Source of the DNA: an archaeon
Lineage (GTDB): Archaea; Thermoproteota; Nitrososphaeria; Nitrososphaerales; UBA183
Direction: 5' to 3'
Length of the DNA: 64,000 bases
Assembly (NCBI GenBank): GCA_021828185.1
Contig: JAKASI010000004.1
Span: 62,001-126,000, forward strand
Part shown: positions 7,381 through 14,870 of the stretch, piece after piece
Layout: every line of letters begins with the position of its first letter
How positions within the stretch are numbered: position 1 is the first letter of the stretch
The notes under the pieces: model-generated
What the model saw: only the letters and a program-made list of their open reading frames with translations
Database searches by the model: none
Told to the model about the DNA's origin: nothing
Translations under genes and position numbers: made by a program

Positions 7381-7769
7381 GCACAGTCATGGGGAATACC
7401 CCCGTCTTGAGGCTCGTTCTGAGGAACCACTTCGCGGAGACCACGTACCCACCTAAAGGGAAGGTGCAGGCTGTGGCCGACACCGGGTACGACGGGTTCC
7501 TGGCCGTCCCTGAGACGGTCTTCGACGCCCTGGGGCTCTCGAGCTTGTCATCCTACACCAGGACCGTGGTGACTGCCGACGGGAGGACCATCGGGATGAG
7601 GTGCTCGCCTGCGACCGTCGAGATGGCCCCCATCGAGGGCTCCTACGACGGGCTTGTGGAGACTGGGCCAGGGATCGAAGAGGTCCTCGCGGGGACCATG
7701 CTCCTCTCCAGGTTCAAGGTCACCCTGAACTACTGCGCGGGTGTCTTCAGAACCGAGCCCTGCAAGTAG
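7377..7769 (+). CDS. clan AA retropepsin-like aspartic protease (AF_0612-like)
   Basis: A 130-residue protein with the aspartic-protease core motif VADTGYDGFLAVPETVFDAL, close to the DTGF-type motif of the archaeal/cyanobacterial AF_0612 family, followed by TVVTADGRTIG and a late hydrophobic strand (GTMLLSRFKVTLNY). Retropepsin-like enzymes act as dimers with one Asp each. The TTG start overlaps the ribbon-helix-helix gene stop, so the two are co-translated, as in toxin-antitoxin operons. Whether the protein cleaves the regulator, another substrate, or nothing is unknown. Confidence 0.7.
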   Translation: MSTVMGNTPVLRLVLRNHFAETTYPPKGKVQAVADTGYDGFLAVPETVFDALGLSSLSSYTRTVVTADGRTIGMRCSPATVEMAPIEGSYDGLVETGPGIEEVLAGTMLLSRFKVTLNYCAGVFRTEPCK

Positions 7770-7864
7770 GCGGGGCGGGTGCCCTCGAATCGCGCGCAGC
7801 ATCCAGGGTCTCTTCCGTCGTTTTGTCTGGCGTAATAACCTATGTATTGTCCTAGGATTCTCCG

Positions 7865-8901
7865 CTAGGGCGGATTCGCTGCGCCGATGAAATCGGCCCC
7901 GGTGAGGTCAGCCGATGACATGTTGGCGCCCATCAGGTTGTCCCCGGACAGGCTGTGGCCTGCAAGCTCGCAGTCCTGGAGGTTCGCCCCCTTCAGGTTC
8001 GCCCCTCCTCTGTCGAGGACCTGCGGGCAAGCGAGGTAGTAGGTGACGGTGACGGAAGCCGTCCCCGAACTCCCGAGGTGATACCCGCCTCCTTCGAAAG
8101 TCGCGGTTAAGGTGACCGTGGTCACCGGGCTCCCAGCGGGGTTCGGGTAGAAGGTGAACTGGCACTGGCTAGTATTCGGGTTGACTTCGCCCAAACAGTG
8201 TGGGGTGTATGAACCGGGCCCGTCTCCGTACGCATCCCCGAACGACCCCCAGCTCCGCCGTCGCCGAGGGCCATGTAGCCGTTTGGTGCTTCCGAGACGG
8301 CGGTGTTCGAGTCGGCCTCCGTCACGGTTAATGTGACGCCGTTGGGGTTCGAGGCGCAGGTCGAGGATGAGCCGGGGGCGGTGGTCGCGGTGGTGGGGAT
8401 GTGGTGGGACTCCCCGTAGTTCACCTGAACGGTACCTGGGCCGGTTATGACCGCAGCGCCTGCAATAGAGCAAGAGTGGCATGGGTTTGAAACAGCAGGA
8501 GACACAAGAACTGTGTCCCCGCAGCTGAAGGTGATATCCGGCCCGTAACCGATGGGGCTGCCGACGCTGTAGGTGAAGGCTTGACCGTTCAGGTTCGGTG
8601 CCTGAATGGAGCTCTCTGTCCCGGTGTGGTGGGTTCCACTCCCCACAGGGACCCAGACCAGCGCTCCGGTCGCACCCTGCGTCGCCGCCTCCAGCGTGTA
8701 CACCGTGGCTCCCCACTGCTGGCCGGAGGGGAGGGTATGCTGCTGGAAGGTAAGGGTGCACCCCTCGTTGATGGGGACCCCAGCTAGCAAGTTCGGCGCG
8801 GTGCTTGCCGAGTTCGTCTCGAAGTACGGCCAGGGAGGCATGGACAGGTACTGTCCGAGGAAGGACATCGACCAGCCGGCCATCGGAGTCCGGCTCCCCA
8901 C
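7865..8901 (-). pseudogene. secreted Ig-like/pentapeptide-repeat protein split by a frameshift
   Basis: Two overlapping frames on one strand make one protein. The upstream part (8901 down to about 8250) is a Gly/Ser/Thr-rich beta-type protein (ITGPGTVQVNYGESHHIPTT). The downstream part (about 8250 to 7865) continues SWGSFGDAYGDGPGSYTPHC, then SGTASVTVTYYLACPQVLDR, and ends in pentapeptide-like repeats (ANLKGANLQDCELAGHSLSG, NLMGANMSSADLTGADF). The join falls near a GGGGG run. No signal peptide is obvious at the GTG at 8901, so the true N terminus is uncertain. Likely a surface protein; either a real pseudogene or an assembly indel. Confidence 0.6.
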
Positions 8902-9211
8902 CGCCTGAACCGCCGGAACCTCGACGGCTAATCCATACTGCTGCTTCCGAACGCTCTTATCCCCCGAGCGGCAACGCGCCCCCGGATGCCTCTGGAAGAC
9001 GTCATCGGCAGAGAGCCTGTGCAGCCTGAGCCGTCAACCTCGACCGATCCAGTCTGGATCTGGGCCGGGGAAGTCCCGCCCGCATAGGTCCCTCGTCCCC
9101 TTGGTCACTCGCCCCGTCCCGTCGGTGCCCGTGCGGGGTTCCCATCACGAAGCAACGCATATCTACGCTGCCAGAAGGGCCTAGAACAATTCTACAGGGA
9201 ATAGTTACTGC
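8902..9211. other. intergenic region with no gene seen
   Basis: No frame here has recognisable sequence or neighbour-like GC3. A TATA-like GGATAAGAGC on the minus strand near 8950-8960 could drive the broken secreted gene, and an AATAGTTAC at about 9198-9206 lies close to the gene at 9212. Confidence 0.4.
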
Positions 9212-9673
9212 ATGGGCGAACATGAAGGGGTCGAGGGGGCGAGGAGAGCCGACAGCGCGAGCCTTCTATTCAAAGGCCCGACCGTGGTAGCAGCCCTCGT
9301 CTGCTTCGTCGCCGCAGTCTTCACGGCGGCAGCCGGGGTGGCCATCGCGTTCGCCTCGAACGACCTTCAGGGCACCCTCCTGGTCAGCCTGTCCAGTGGG
9401 GACCTCCCCTCTCAGGGGCTCCTGGACCTGGTCGGGGCTGTGATGGTCGGGCTGGGCGCAGGGTATGTCATCTCCGGAGTCCTTCTCTGGTCCGAGGTGC
9501 ACTGGGTCAAGGGGGTGTACGTCGGGTTAATCGTTTCCATGGTCGGAATGGTCGCGAGCGGGCTCGGGACCACCCTCGCCCCCGGGATGGCTGCCGCTGG
9601 GATGATAATCGATGTCCTAATCGTGACGCTGCTCGCTACCGAGACATGGGAAGCCAGGAGGGGGATGAAGTGA
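9212..9673 (+). CDS. four-helix membrane protein of unknown function
   Basis: A 153-residue protein with four hydrophobic segments, roughly VVAALVCFVAAVFTAAAGVA, LLDLVGAVMVGLGAGYVISG, VYVGLIVSMVGMVASGLG and AAAGMIIDVLIVTLLAT, and a short polar N terminus. I do not recognise the family. The ATG at 9212 comes shortly after an A/T-rich element. The next gene encodes a Ser/Thr-rich surface protein about 25 bp downstream, so the two may share a message. Confidence 0.6.
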   Translation: MGEHEGVEGARRADSASLLFKGPTVVAALVCFVAAVFTAAAGVAIAFASNDLQGTLLVSLSSGDLPSQGLLDLVGAVMVGLGAGYVISGVLLWSEVHWVKGVYVGLIVSMVGMVASGLGTTLAPGMAAAGMIIDVLIVTLLATETWEARRGMK

Positions 9674-9698
9674 GCCGGGCCCGCTACGGTGCAGCGCA

Positions 9699-10778
9699 TT
9701 GAAGATGATCATGCCGACCTACGTCGTCATGGTCGCCAACGTGGTCGCAGTAACGGTCGTCCTTACGACCGTGGTCGCCCCCTACGCCGGTTCCGCCTAC
9801 AGCGGCTTCGGCTATGCGTCTTTACGCCACCTGAACGCAACCACGACGGCCCCCGTTACCACCTCAACGGTGTCTTCGACCATGTCATCGTCCCGGGCAA
9901 CTTCCACGTCGTCGGCTATCGCTTCGACTTCAGTTTCGCCGGCCATCCAGACCTCGACCGAAGAGGTCGCCAGCACGACCAGTGCCAGGCCCACCACAAC
10001 GACCACGACTTCCGCAACCACCTCATCCACCTCAACTTCAACAACTTCTAGTTCGACGGCCTCAATCACCAGCAGCGCGTCACAGGCCACTTCCACCACT
10101 TCGACCGCCGCTAGTCCTACGTCCACCGCCTCGACGACCGCCTCTACAAGCGCTACAACTACTGCGGTCCAGACCACGTCGGTAGCGTCCGCCTCGTCTC
10201 AGTCGACCAGTTCGACAGCGACGACGTCTACCTCGACATCGACATTCGCAACTTCGAGCGGGAAGACCGGGACCACCTCCGCCAGCAGCACTTCTACGAC
10301 CGATGCTACGACTGAAACCACGTCCGCCACCACTTCCGACAGCACGTCGACCGTCACGACGACCGGAGACGGGTGCCGGGCCAGCTGGTCCCTGCCGAGC
10401 GGAGACATCCAGGTCGGTTCGACGGTCACAGGCTCGGTCACGGTGGATTGCACCGGCTCGGCGCATTGGCAGATCGGCGGGTCCGGCGGCACCGTGGCGT
10501 CAGGCTCGTCGTCGTGCCCCTGCTCGTCGAACACCCTCTTCTCGTTTGAAGCCGGGTCCTCTCCCCTGCCGAAGGGGACCTATCATGTCACGGCGACGTT
10601 CGACGGGGAGCACCATTCCAAGTCGTCCGCCCGGGGGAGCTTCACTGTGGTGGACGGATCCTCTGGGGCAGTGGCGGCGGTGTCGGGCGCCTTCTTCGTC
10701 ATCGCCGTTCTTGCCTCGACGAGAAGAGTGCCACACGGCAGTCGTGAAGGGAAGTCCGAGAGCGGGCAACGTTCTTAA
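9699..10778 (+). CDS. Ser/Thr-rich membrane-anchored surface protein
   Basis: A protein of about 359 residues: signal or anchor segment (YVVMVANVVAVTVVLTTVVA), then about 190 residues almost entirely Ser, Thr and Ala (about residues 48-222), a compact Ig-like domain with paired cysteines (VTGSVTVDCTGSAHWQIGGS), and a C-terminal transmembrane segment (AAVSGAFFVIAVLA) with a basic tail. The layout is that of a heavily O-glycosylated stalk holding a small domain away from the membrane, like halophile S-layer spacers. In-frame starts are TTG 9699, ATG 9705 and ATG 9711; the ATGs are as plausible. Confidence 0.75.
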   Translation: MKMIMPTYVVMVANVVAVTVVLTTVVAPYAGSAYSGFGYASLRHLNATTTAPVTTSTVSSTMSSSRATSTSSAIASTSVSPAIQTSTEEVASTTSARPTTTTTTSATTSSTSTSTTSSSTASITSSASQATSTTSTAASPTSTASTTASTSATTTAVQTTSVASASSQSTSSTATTSTSTSTFATSSGKTGTTSASSTSTTDATTETTSATTSDSTSTVTTTGDGCRASWSLPSGDIQVGSTVTGSVTVDCTGSAHWQIGGSGGTVASGSSSCPCSSNTLFSFEAGSSPLPKGTYHVTATFDGEHHSKSSARGSFTVVDGSSGAVAAVSGAFFVIAVLASTRRVPHGSREGKSESGQRS

Positions 10779-10819
10779 TCACGCCTCAGGCGCCCTGGGT
10801 TCAAGGCGCTACCACCTTA

Positions 10820-11800
10820 TTGATCATAACGAGGACTCCGTTTAGGCTGTCCCTGGGCGGGGGAGGGACCGACCTCCCGAGCTACTACAGGACCCACGGG
10901 GGGTTCTTCGTGAGCGGGGCCGTGGACAAATATGTCCACATCGCCGTCAACCCAAGGTTCGAGGAGGACAGCATCAGGGTGAGCTATTCGACCACAGAGA
11001 TAGTCAAGGATGCTTCAGAGCTGAAGCACCCGCTGGTGAGGGAGGCGCTGGACCTCGTGGGGGTCAGGCGAGGGATAGAGATCGTCTCCGTGGCTGACGC
11101 CCCCGCTTCGACTGGGCTCGGCTCGTCGGGGAGCTTCTCTGTGGGGCTGCTCAGGGCGCTGCACGCCTACCTGAAGGAGGAGAAGACGTCGCAGTACGTC
11201 GCCGAGGAGGCCTGCAGCATCGCCATGAACAGGCTGAAAGAACCATCTGGGAAGCAGGACGAGTACGTGGCCGCGTTCGGGGGGATAAAGTCGTACACCG
11301 TCGACAGAGACGGAGAGGTGAAGGTGGAGACGATACCGCTTTCGACTCACATCCTCGCCGAGCTCGAGGCGAACATCCTGATGTACTACACCGGGATCAC
11401 CCGGAGCTCGTCGTCGGTCCTCTCGAAGCAGAAGGCTGCCATCGAGAAGGAAGGGGCGGACGAGAAGATGGAGAAGATCAAGGACATCGGGCTGAAGATA
11501 AGGGACGCGCTCACGTCCGGGGATCTGACGAAGTTCGGCCAGCTCATGGACGAGCACTGGAAGGTGAAGCGGGGGGTTGTGAGCGAGATGAGCAACGACA
11601 AGATTGACGGGTGGTACAGGGTGGCCAAAGAGAACGGTGCCATCGGGGCAAAGATCAGTGGGGCTGGAGGCGGAGGGTTCCTGATGCTGTATTGTGAAAA
11701 TGGCAGAGCAAACCTCAGAAAAGCTATGGCGAAGCAAGGGCTAGTTGAGCACAGGTTCAGGTTCGACTTCGAGGGATCCAAGGTAATCTACAACGTTTGA
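10820..11800 (+). CDS. hddA: GHMP kinase, D-glycero-D-manno-heptose-7-phosphate kinase type
   Basis: A 326-residue GHMP-superfamily sugar kinase. Motif 1 is RTPFRLSLGGGGTDLPSYY, as in HddA and related sugar kinases; motif 2, the ATP loop, is PASTGLGSSGSFSVGL; motif 3 is KISGAGGGGFLMLY. The expected reaction is phosphorylation at C1 of D-glycero-D-manno-heptose 7-phosphate. The assignment is strengthened by the following isomerase, phosphatase and nucleotidyltransferase genes. The start is TTG at 10820, with CCTTATTG just before it. From about 11680 the DNA becomes visibly AT-richer, as if the 3' end belongs to the island that follows. Confidence 0.85.
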   Translation: MIITRTPFRLSLGGGGTDLPSYYRTHGGFFVSGAVDKYVHIAVNPRFEEDSIRVSYSTTEIVKDASELKHPLVREALDLVGVRRGIEIVSVADAPASTGLGSSGSFSVGLLRALHAYLKEEKTSQYVAEEACSIAMNRLKEPSGKQDEYVAAFGGIKSYTVDRDGEVKVETIPLSTHILAELEANILMYYTGITRSSSSVLSKQKAAIEKEGADEKMEKIKDIGLKIRDALTSGDLTKFGQLMDEHWKVKRGVVSEMSNDKIDGWYRVAKENGAIGAKISGAGGGGFLMLYCENGRANLRKAMAKQGLVEHRFRFDFEGSKVIYNV

Positions 11801-11837
11801 TGGTACCTTAGAAGCCGGAAGCCCGTAAGACAATTGG

Positions 11838-12329
11838 TTGCCCTGCAAGCTCTGTGGGTCAGCGTGCCAGGACGGTCACCACCTCGCCCACCTTGAGGAA
11901 CGCCGTCCGCCGCGGTTTCTGGAGCGCCAGCGATATGCAACTCGCAGGTTGAATGAGAAATATCCCAGCCTCCACAAGGAGGCAATGGCCAGGATTATGA
12001 GAGCTAATCCAAATCACCAGAAGGAGGCGTTTGCCAGACTCTTGGAAAAGAACCCAAATCACCGATCAGAAGCGGGCAAGATTGGGGGGAAGAAAGGCGG
12101 GGCGATTGGCGGCCGTATCACAGGACCCAAGACGATCTGGAAGGCGCTGGAGTGGCAGAAAGAGCACCCTGAAGAGCGCTTGAAGATTCTGAGGAAATTC
12201 CAAGAGGCGGGCAACAAACGGGTAAGAGAGCATCCCAAAGAGGCCACTGAATATGCGGAGAAGGGAGACAAAGCGCTTCGTTACCTAGTCGCATCGGGAA
12301 AAATCAAGAGGAATTCCGAGTTTCGTTGA
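11838..12329 (+). CDS. zinc-finger/basic-repeat protein, 5' part of a possible nuclease
   Basis: A 163-residue highly basic protein with a Cys/His N terminus (PCKLCGSACQDGHHLAHL), two helical repeats around NPNH (MRANPNHQKEAFARLLEKNP), a Gly-rich KIGGKKGGAIGG stretch, and charged helices. The composition is AT-richer than the flanking sugar genes. The frame stops with TGA at 12327 but stays open in the same phase into the next coding segment, so both may be one nuclease gene of about 270 codons interrupted by a stop. It sits between two heptose enzymes where such a gene is not expected, suggesting insertion. Confidence 0.5.
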   Translation: MPCKLCGSACQDGHHLAHLEERRPPRFLERQRYATRRLNEKYPSLHKEAMARIMRANPNHQKEAFARLLEKNPNHRSEAGKIGGKKGGAIGGRITGPKTIWKALEWQKEHPEERLKILRKFQEAGNKRVREHPKEATEYAEKGDKALRYLVASGKIKRNSEFR

Positions 12330-12386
12330 GAATTCTCGTGGCCCGATGACAGTCTATGGAAACACTTCCACAGGTCACGTAGCGAG

Positions 12387-12653
12387 ATGAAGAGGTGCAA
12401 CGAGTTGTACCACTCGATGGGCCCCGTATTCTTGCATCCGAACCCCTACTTCAAAGGCATAGAACTGGACTGGGTGGTTTCCAAAGACCCTGACAGTTTC
12501 GACGACCACGACCCTTCGACATGGAACCAAGTGACAGAATATCAACCGGTCATTAGGACGTGGAAGGGCGGTAGGAGCCGCAAGGATTATCAAGACAGGA
12601 GAATCGAGCAGATACGAAGTCGGGGAATCCTGTGTGAGGTGCGTTTCATCTGA
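12387..12653 (+). CDS. possible endonuclease fragment, in phase with the upstream ORF
   Basis: An 88-residue segment containing HPNPYFKGIELDWVVSKDP and a C-terminal KDYQDRRIEQIRSRGILCEV. The isolated Glu-Asp motif and the final helix-strand recall PD-(D/E)xK or Vsr-like nucleases, but the match is weak. The frame is open back to 12330, directly after the TGA of the previous ORF (EFSWPDDSLWKHFHRSRSEM), so the ATG at 12387 may be internal rather than a real start. Its stop overlaps the CTG start of the isomerase gene. Likely the second half of one disrupted gene. Confidence 0.45.
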   Translation: MKRCNELYHSMGPVFLHPNPYFKGIELDWVVSKDPDSFDDHDPSTWNQVTEYQPVIRTWKGGRSRKDYQDRRIEQIRSRGILCEVRFI

Positions 12654-13264
12654 ACAGAACTGATGCCTATCTATCAGAGTCACAAGTTATTCTGAAGAAG
12701 ATTGATACTGCGTCGATAGACAAGGCAATTCGCATTCTGTTCGAAGCATGGAAGAACGACAACCAGGTATTCACTTTGGGTAATGGGGGGAGCGCTTCGA
12801 CCAGCACCCACTTTGCCTGCGATCTAAACAAGTGGGTATCGGACCGTGCAGACCGCAAGTTCCGTGCCTTCGCTCTTGTTGACAACATACCTCTCGTCAG
12901 CGCATTAACGAATGACAATGGCTGGAGCGACATCTATTACGAGCAGCTACGGAATTTCTTTAGGAGAGGGGACGTTGTTGTTGCGATAAGTGTCCACGGA
13001 GGATCCGGAAGTGACAAGGCTGGTCCCTGGTCTCAGAATCTGCTAAAGGCGGTAAAGTATGCCAAAGACAACGGAGGCAAGGTTATCGGACTCGCTGGGT
13101 TTGACGGAGGTGTCCTTAAAACTGCCGCAGACGCTTGCATCGTCGTTCCAGCCGACTCGACACCGCATGTGGAGGGTCTGCACCTCGTACTGACCCATCT
13201 AATGGCCGAACAGCTTCGTGAGATGATTTCTGCCCCGGGAACCAAGGGGAAACCTGGATACTAG
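12650..13264 (+). CDS. gmhA: SIS-domain sedoheptulose-7-phosphate isomerase, probable CTG start
   Basis: A SIS-domain protein of about 204 residues. The sugar-phosphate loop FTLGNGGSASTSTHFACDLN is the GmhA signature, followed by TNDNGWSDIYYEQL, AISVHGGSGSDKAG and HVEGLHLVLTHLMAEQLRE. It should convert sedoheptulose 7-phosphate to D-glycero-D-manno-heptose 7-phosphate. The first standard start (TTG 12776) falls inside the active-site loop. The frame runs upstream through NRTDAYLSESQVILKKID to a CTG at 12650 that overlaps the previous stop as CTGA; a stop lies just above and no ATG, GTG or TTG is available. Codon use is AT-richer than in the phosphatase gene downstream. Confidence 0.85.
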   Translation: MNRTDAYLSESQVILKKIDTASIDKAIRILFEAWKNDNQVFTLGNGGSASTSTHFACDLNKWVSDRADRKFRAFALVDNIPLVSALTNDNGWSDIYYEQLRNFFRRGDVVVAISVHGGSGSDKAGPWSQNLLKAVKYAKDNGGKVIGLAGFDGGVLKTAADACIVVPADSTPHVEGLHLVLTHLMAEQLREMISAPGTKGKPGY

Positions 13265-13278
13265 AAGAGCAACCTGGT

Positions 13279-13890
13279 TTGAAAAGAAGCAAGGCGGTTC
13301 TGGTTGACCGCGACGGAATCTTGAACGAAATGATCTACTATCCCGACCCGGGGGTGGTAGACAGCCCCTTCACCCCCAGGCAGTTCGAGCTGGTGGATGG
13401 GATAGGCCCTGCACTGCGGGCGATGAAGGCGGCAGGGTATAAGCTCGTGTTGGTCTCCAACCAGCCGAGCGTGGCCAAGAAGCACCTCACGATGGCGACG
13501 TTCAAGAAGATACAGGAGAAGATGCACAGGCTCCTCGCCGCCGAGGGGGTCAGGTTGGACGGGGAGTACTACTGCTTCCACCATCCCCAGGCCAAGATAG
13601 CGAAGTTCCGGGTCGTCTGCGAGTGCAGGAAGCCGAAGCCCGGGATGCTCCTCCAGGCGGCCAAGGACCTCGACCTCGACCTCGCGAACTCGTTCATGAT
13701 AGGGGACGGGCTCTACGACGTGGGAGCGGGCAAGGCCGCCGGGTGCAAGACCATCCTTGTGGCCAACCTGAACGCCCTGCTGAGCAGGAAGATGGACGAG
13801 ACAGGCACCCACCCCGACTTCGTAGCCCGGAACGTCTCGGAGGCGGCTGACATGGTTAAGAAGGCCGGGAGGGAGGTTCCAATGCGATGA
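13279..13890 (+). CDS. gmhB: HAD-family D-glycero-D-manno-heptose 1,7-bisphosphate phosphatase
   Basis: A 203-residue HAD IIIA phosphatase. Motif I is AVLVDRDGILN, motif II is LVSNQPSVAKK, the zinc-binding region has CFHHPQ and CECRKPKPGM, and motif III/IV is FMIGDGLYDVGAGKAAGCKT. It should remove the C7 phosphate of the heptose bisphosphate made by the kinase upstream. The start is TTG at 13279. High GC returns sharply with this gene, marking the right edge of the AT-richer island. Its stop overlaps the next small gene (ATGA). Confidence 0.88.
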   Translation: MKRSKAVLVDRDGILNEMIYYPDPGVVDSPFTPRQFELVDGIGPALRAMKAAGYKLVLVSNQPSVAKKHLTMATFKKIQEKMHRLLAAEGVRLDGEYYCFHHPQAKIAKFRVVCECRKPKPGMLLQAAKDLDLDLANSFMIGDGLYDVGAGKAAGCKTILVANLNALLSRKMDETGTHPDFVARNVSEAADMVKKAGREVPMR

Positions 13891-14036
13891 AGCGGTTCGA
13901 AGTCTGGATTGACTGTGACGACAGGGATGAGAAGGAAGTGAGGAAGAGGATCAGGGACGCCCTCGACGGCACAGGCGTCGACTACACCATGCTCGCAAAC
14001 TCGCTCGAGATAGTGAAGAAAGGCAGCCAGAAGTGA
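13887..14036 (+). CDS. 49-residue protein within the heptose operon
   Basis: A short gene starting at ATG 13887, overlapping the phosphatase stop by 4 nt and ending 1 nt before the nucleotidyltransferase ATG, so it is almost certainly co-translated. The product begins MKRFEVWIDCDDRDEKEVRK and ends SLEIVKKGSQK: a strand-helix-strand layout (VDYTMLANSLEIV forms the late strand) without membrane or signal features. I do not recognise a family. Tight packing and high GC3 support coding. It may be a small accessory subunit of a neighbouring enzyme. Confidence 0.65.
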   Translation: MKRFEVWIDCDDRDEKEVRKRIRDALDGTGVDYTMLANSLEIVKKGSQK

Positions 14037-14037
14037 G

Positions 14038-14814
14038 ATGCAGGCCGCGATACTGGCCGGGGGGCTCGGGACCCGACTCCGGCCGCTGACGAACAGCGTC
14101 CCGAAGGCCATGATACCTGTGAACGGGCGGCCGTTCCTCGAGTATGAAGTCGACCTGTTGAGAAAGAACGAGATCAACGACCTGGTGCTCTGCCTGGGCT
14201 ATCTCGGAGAACAGGTCGAGGAGCACTTCGGAGACGGGACAAGGTTCGGCGTCAAAGTCAGATACAGCCACGACGGGAATGAGCTCCTGGGGCCGATCGG
14301 CGGGCTGAAGATGGCCGAGCGCCTGCTGGAGGACGAGTTCTTCGTGACCTACGGGGACGCCTACCTCAGGACGAACTACGCGGAGATGATGGCGACCCTC
14401 CGGCGGAGCACGAAGCCTGCTGTGATGGCCGTCTACAAGAACGAAGGGAAGTTGGGGAAGAGCGACGTCATAGCGAAGGACGGGCTGGTGACCGCCTACG
14501 ACAAGAAGAAGACCCTCCCGGGGATGATATGGGTGAACTTCGGGGTCTCAGCCATGAAGAAGGAGGCTCTCAGGAGCGTCGTGGCCGGCAAGTTCTGTGA
14601 CGAAGAGACCTTCTATGGGGGCCTGGTGAAGCGGAGGCAGCTCGCAGCCTATGAAACCTTCGAGAGGTTCTACGAGATAGGGTCTGAGAGGAGCCTGGCC
14701 GAGTTCAGGGACTTCGTCTCCAGCCCGGTCCAGAACGAAACCGGACGGGTGCGGAAGCTAGTGGGAGACCTCAGAAAGCGGGACAGGGGCGAGATGCCCC
14801 CGGACCCGGCCTAG
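14038..14814 (+). CDS. hddC: sugar-phosphate nucleotidyltransferase, HddC type
   Basis: A 258-residue nucleotidyltransferase with the signature AAILAGGLGTRLRPLTNSVP and KAMIPVNGRPFLEYEV, then LVLCLGYLGEQVEEHFGDG and YGDAYLRTNY. In this context it should activate D-glycero-D-manno-heptose 1-phosphate, probably with GTP, to the nucleotide-heptose used for surface glycans; a different sugar or nucleotide cannot be excluded. It follows the 49-residue gene by 1 nt. Confidence 0.82.
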   Translation: MQAAILAGGLGTRLRPLTNSVPKAMIPVNGRPFLEYEVDLLRKNEINDLVLCLGYLGEQVEEHFGDGTRFGVKVRYSHDGNELLGPIGGLKMAERLLEDEFFVTYGDAYLRTNYAEMMATLRRSTKPAVMAVYKNEGKLGKSDVIAKDGLVTAYDKKKTLPGMIWVNFGVSAMKKEALRSVVAGKFCDEETFYGGLVKRRQLAAYETFERFYEIGSERSLAEFRDFVSSPVQNETGRVRKLVGDLRKRDRGEMPPDPA

Positions 14815-14870
14815 CCAAGCGGTCCGGCCCCGCAAGCTTCTTATTCCCAGCTGGGAAGCAGAGCCGAGAC

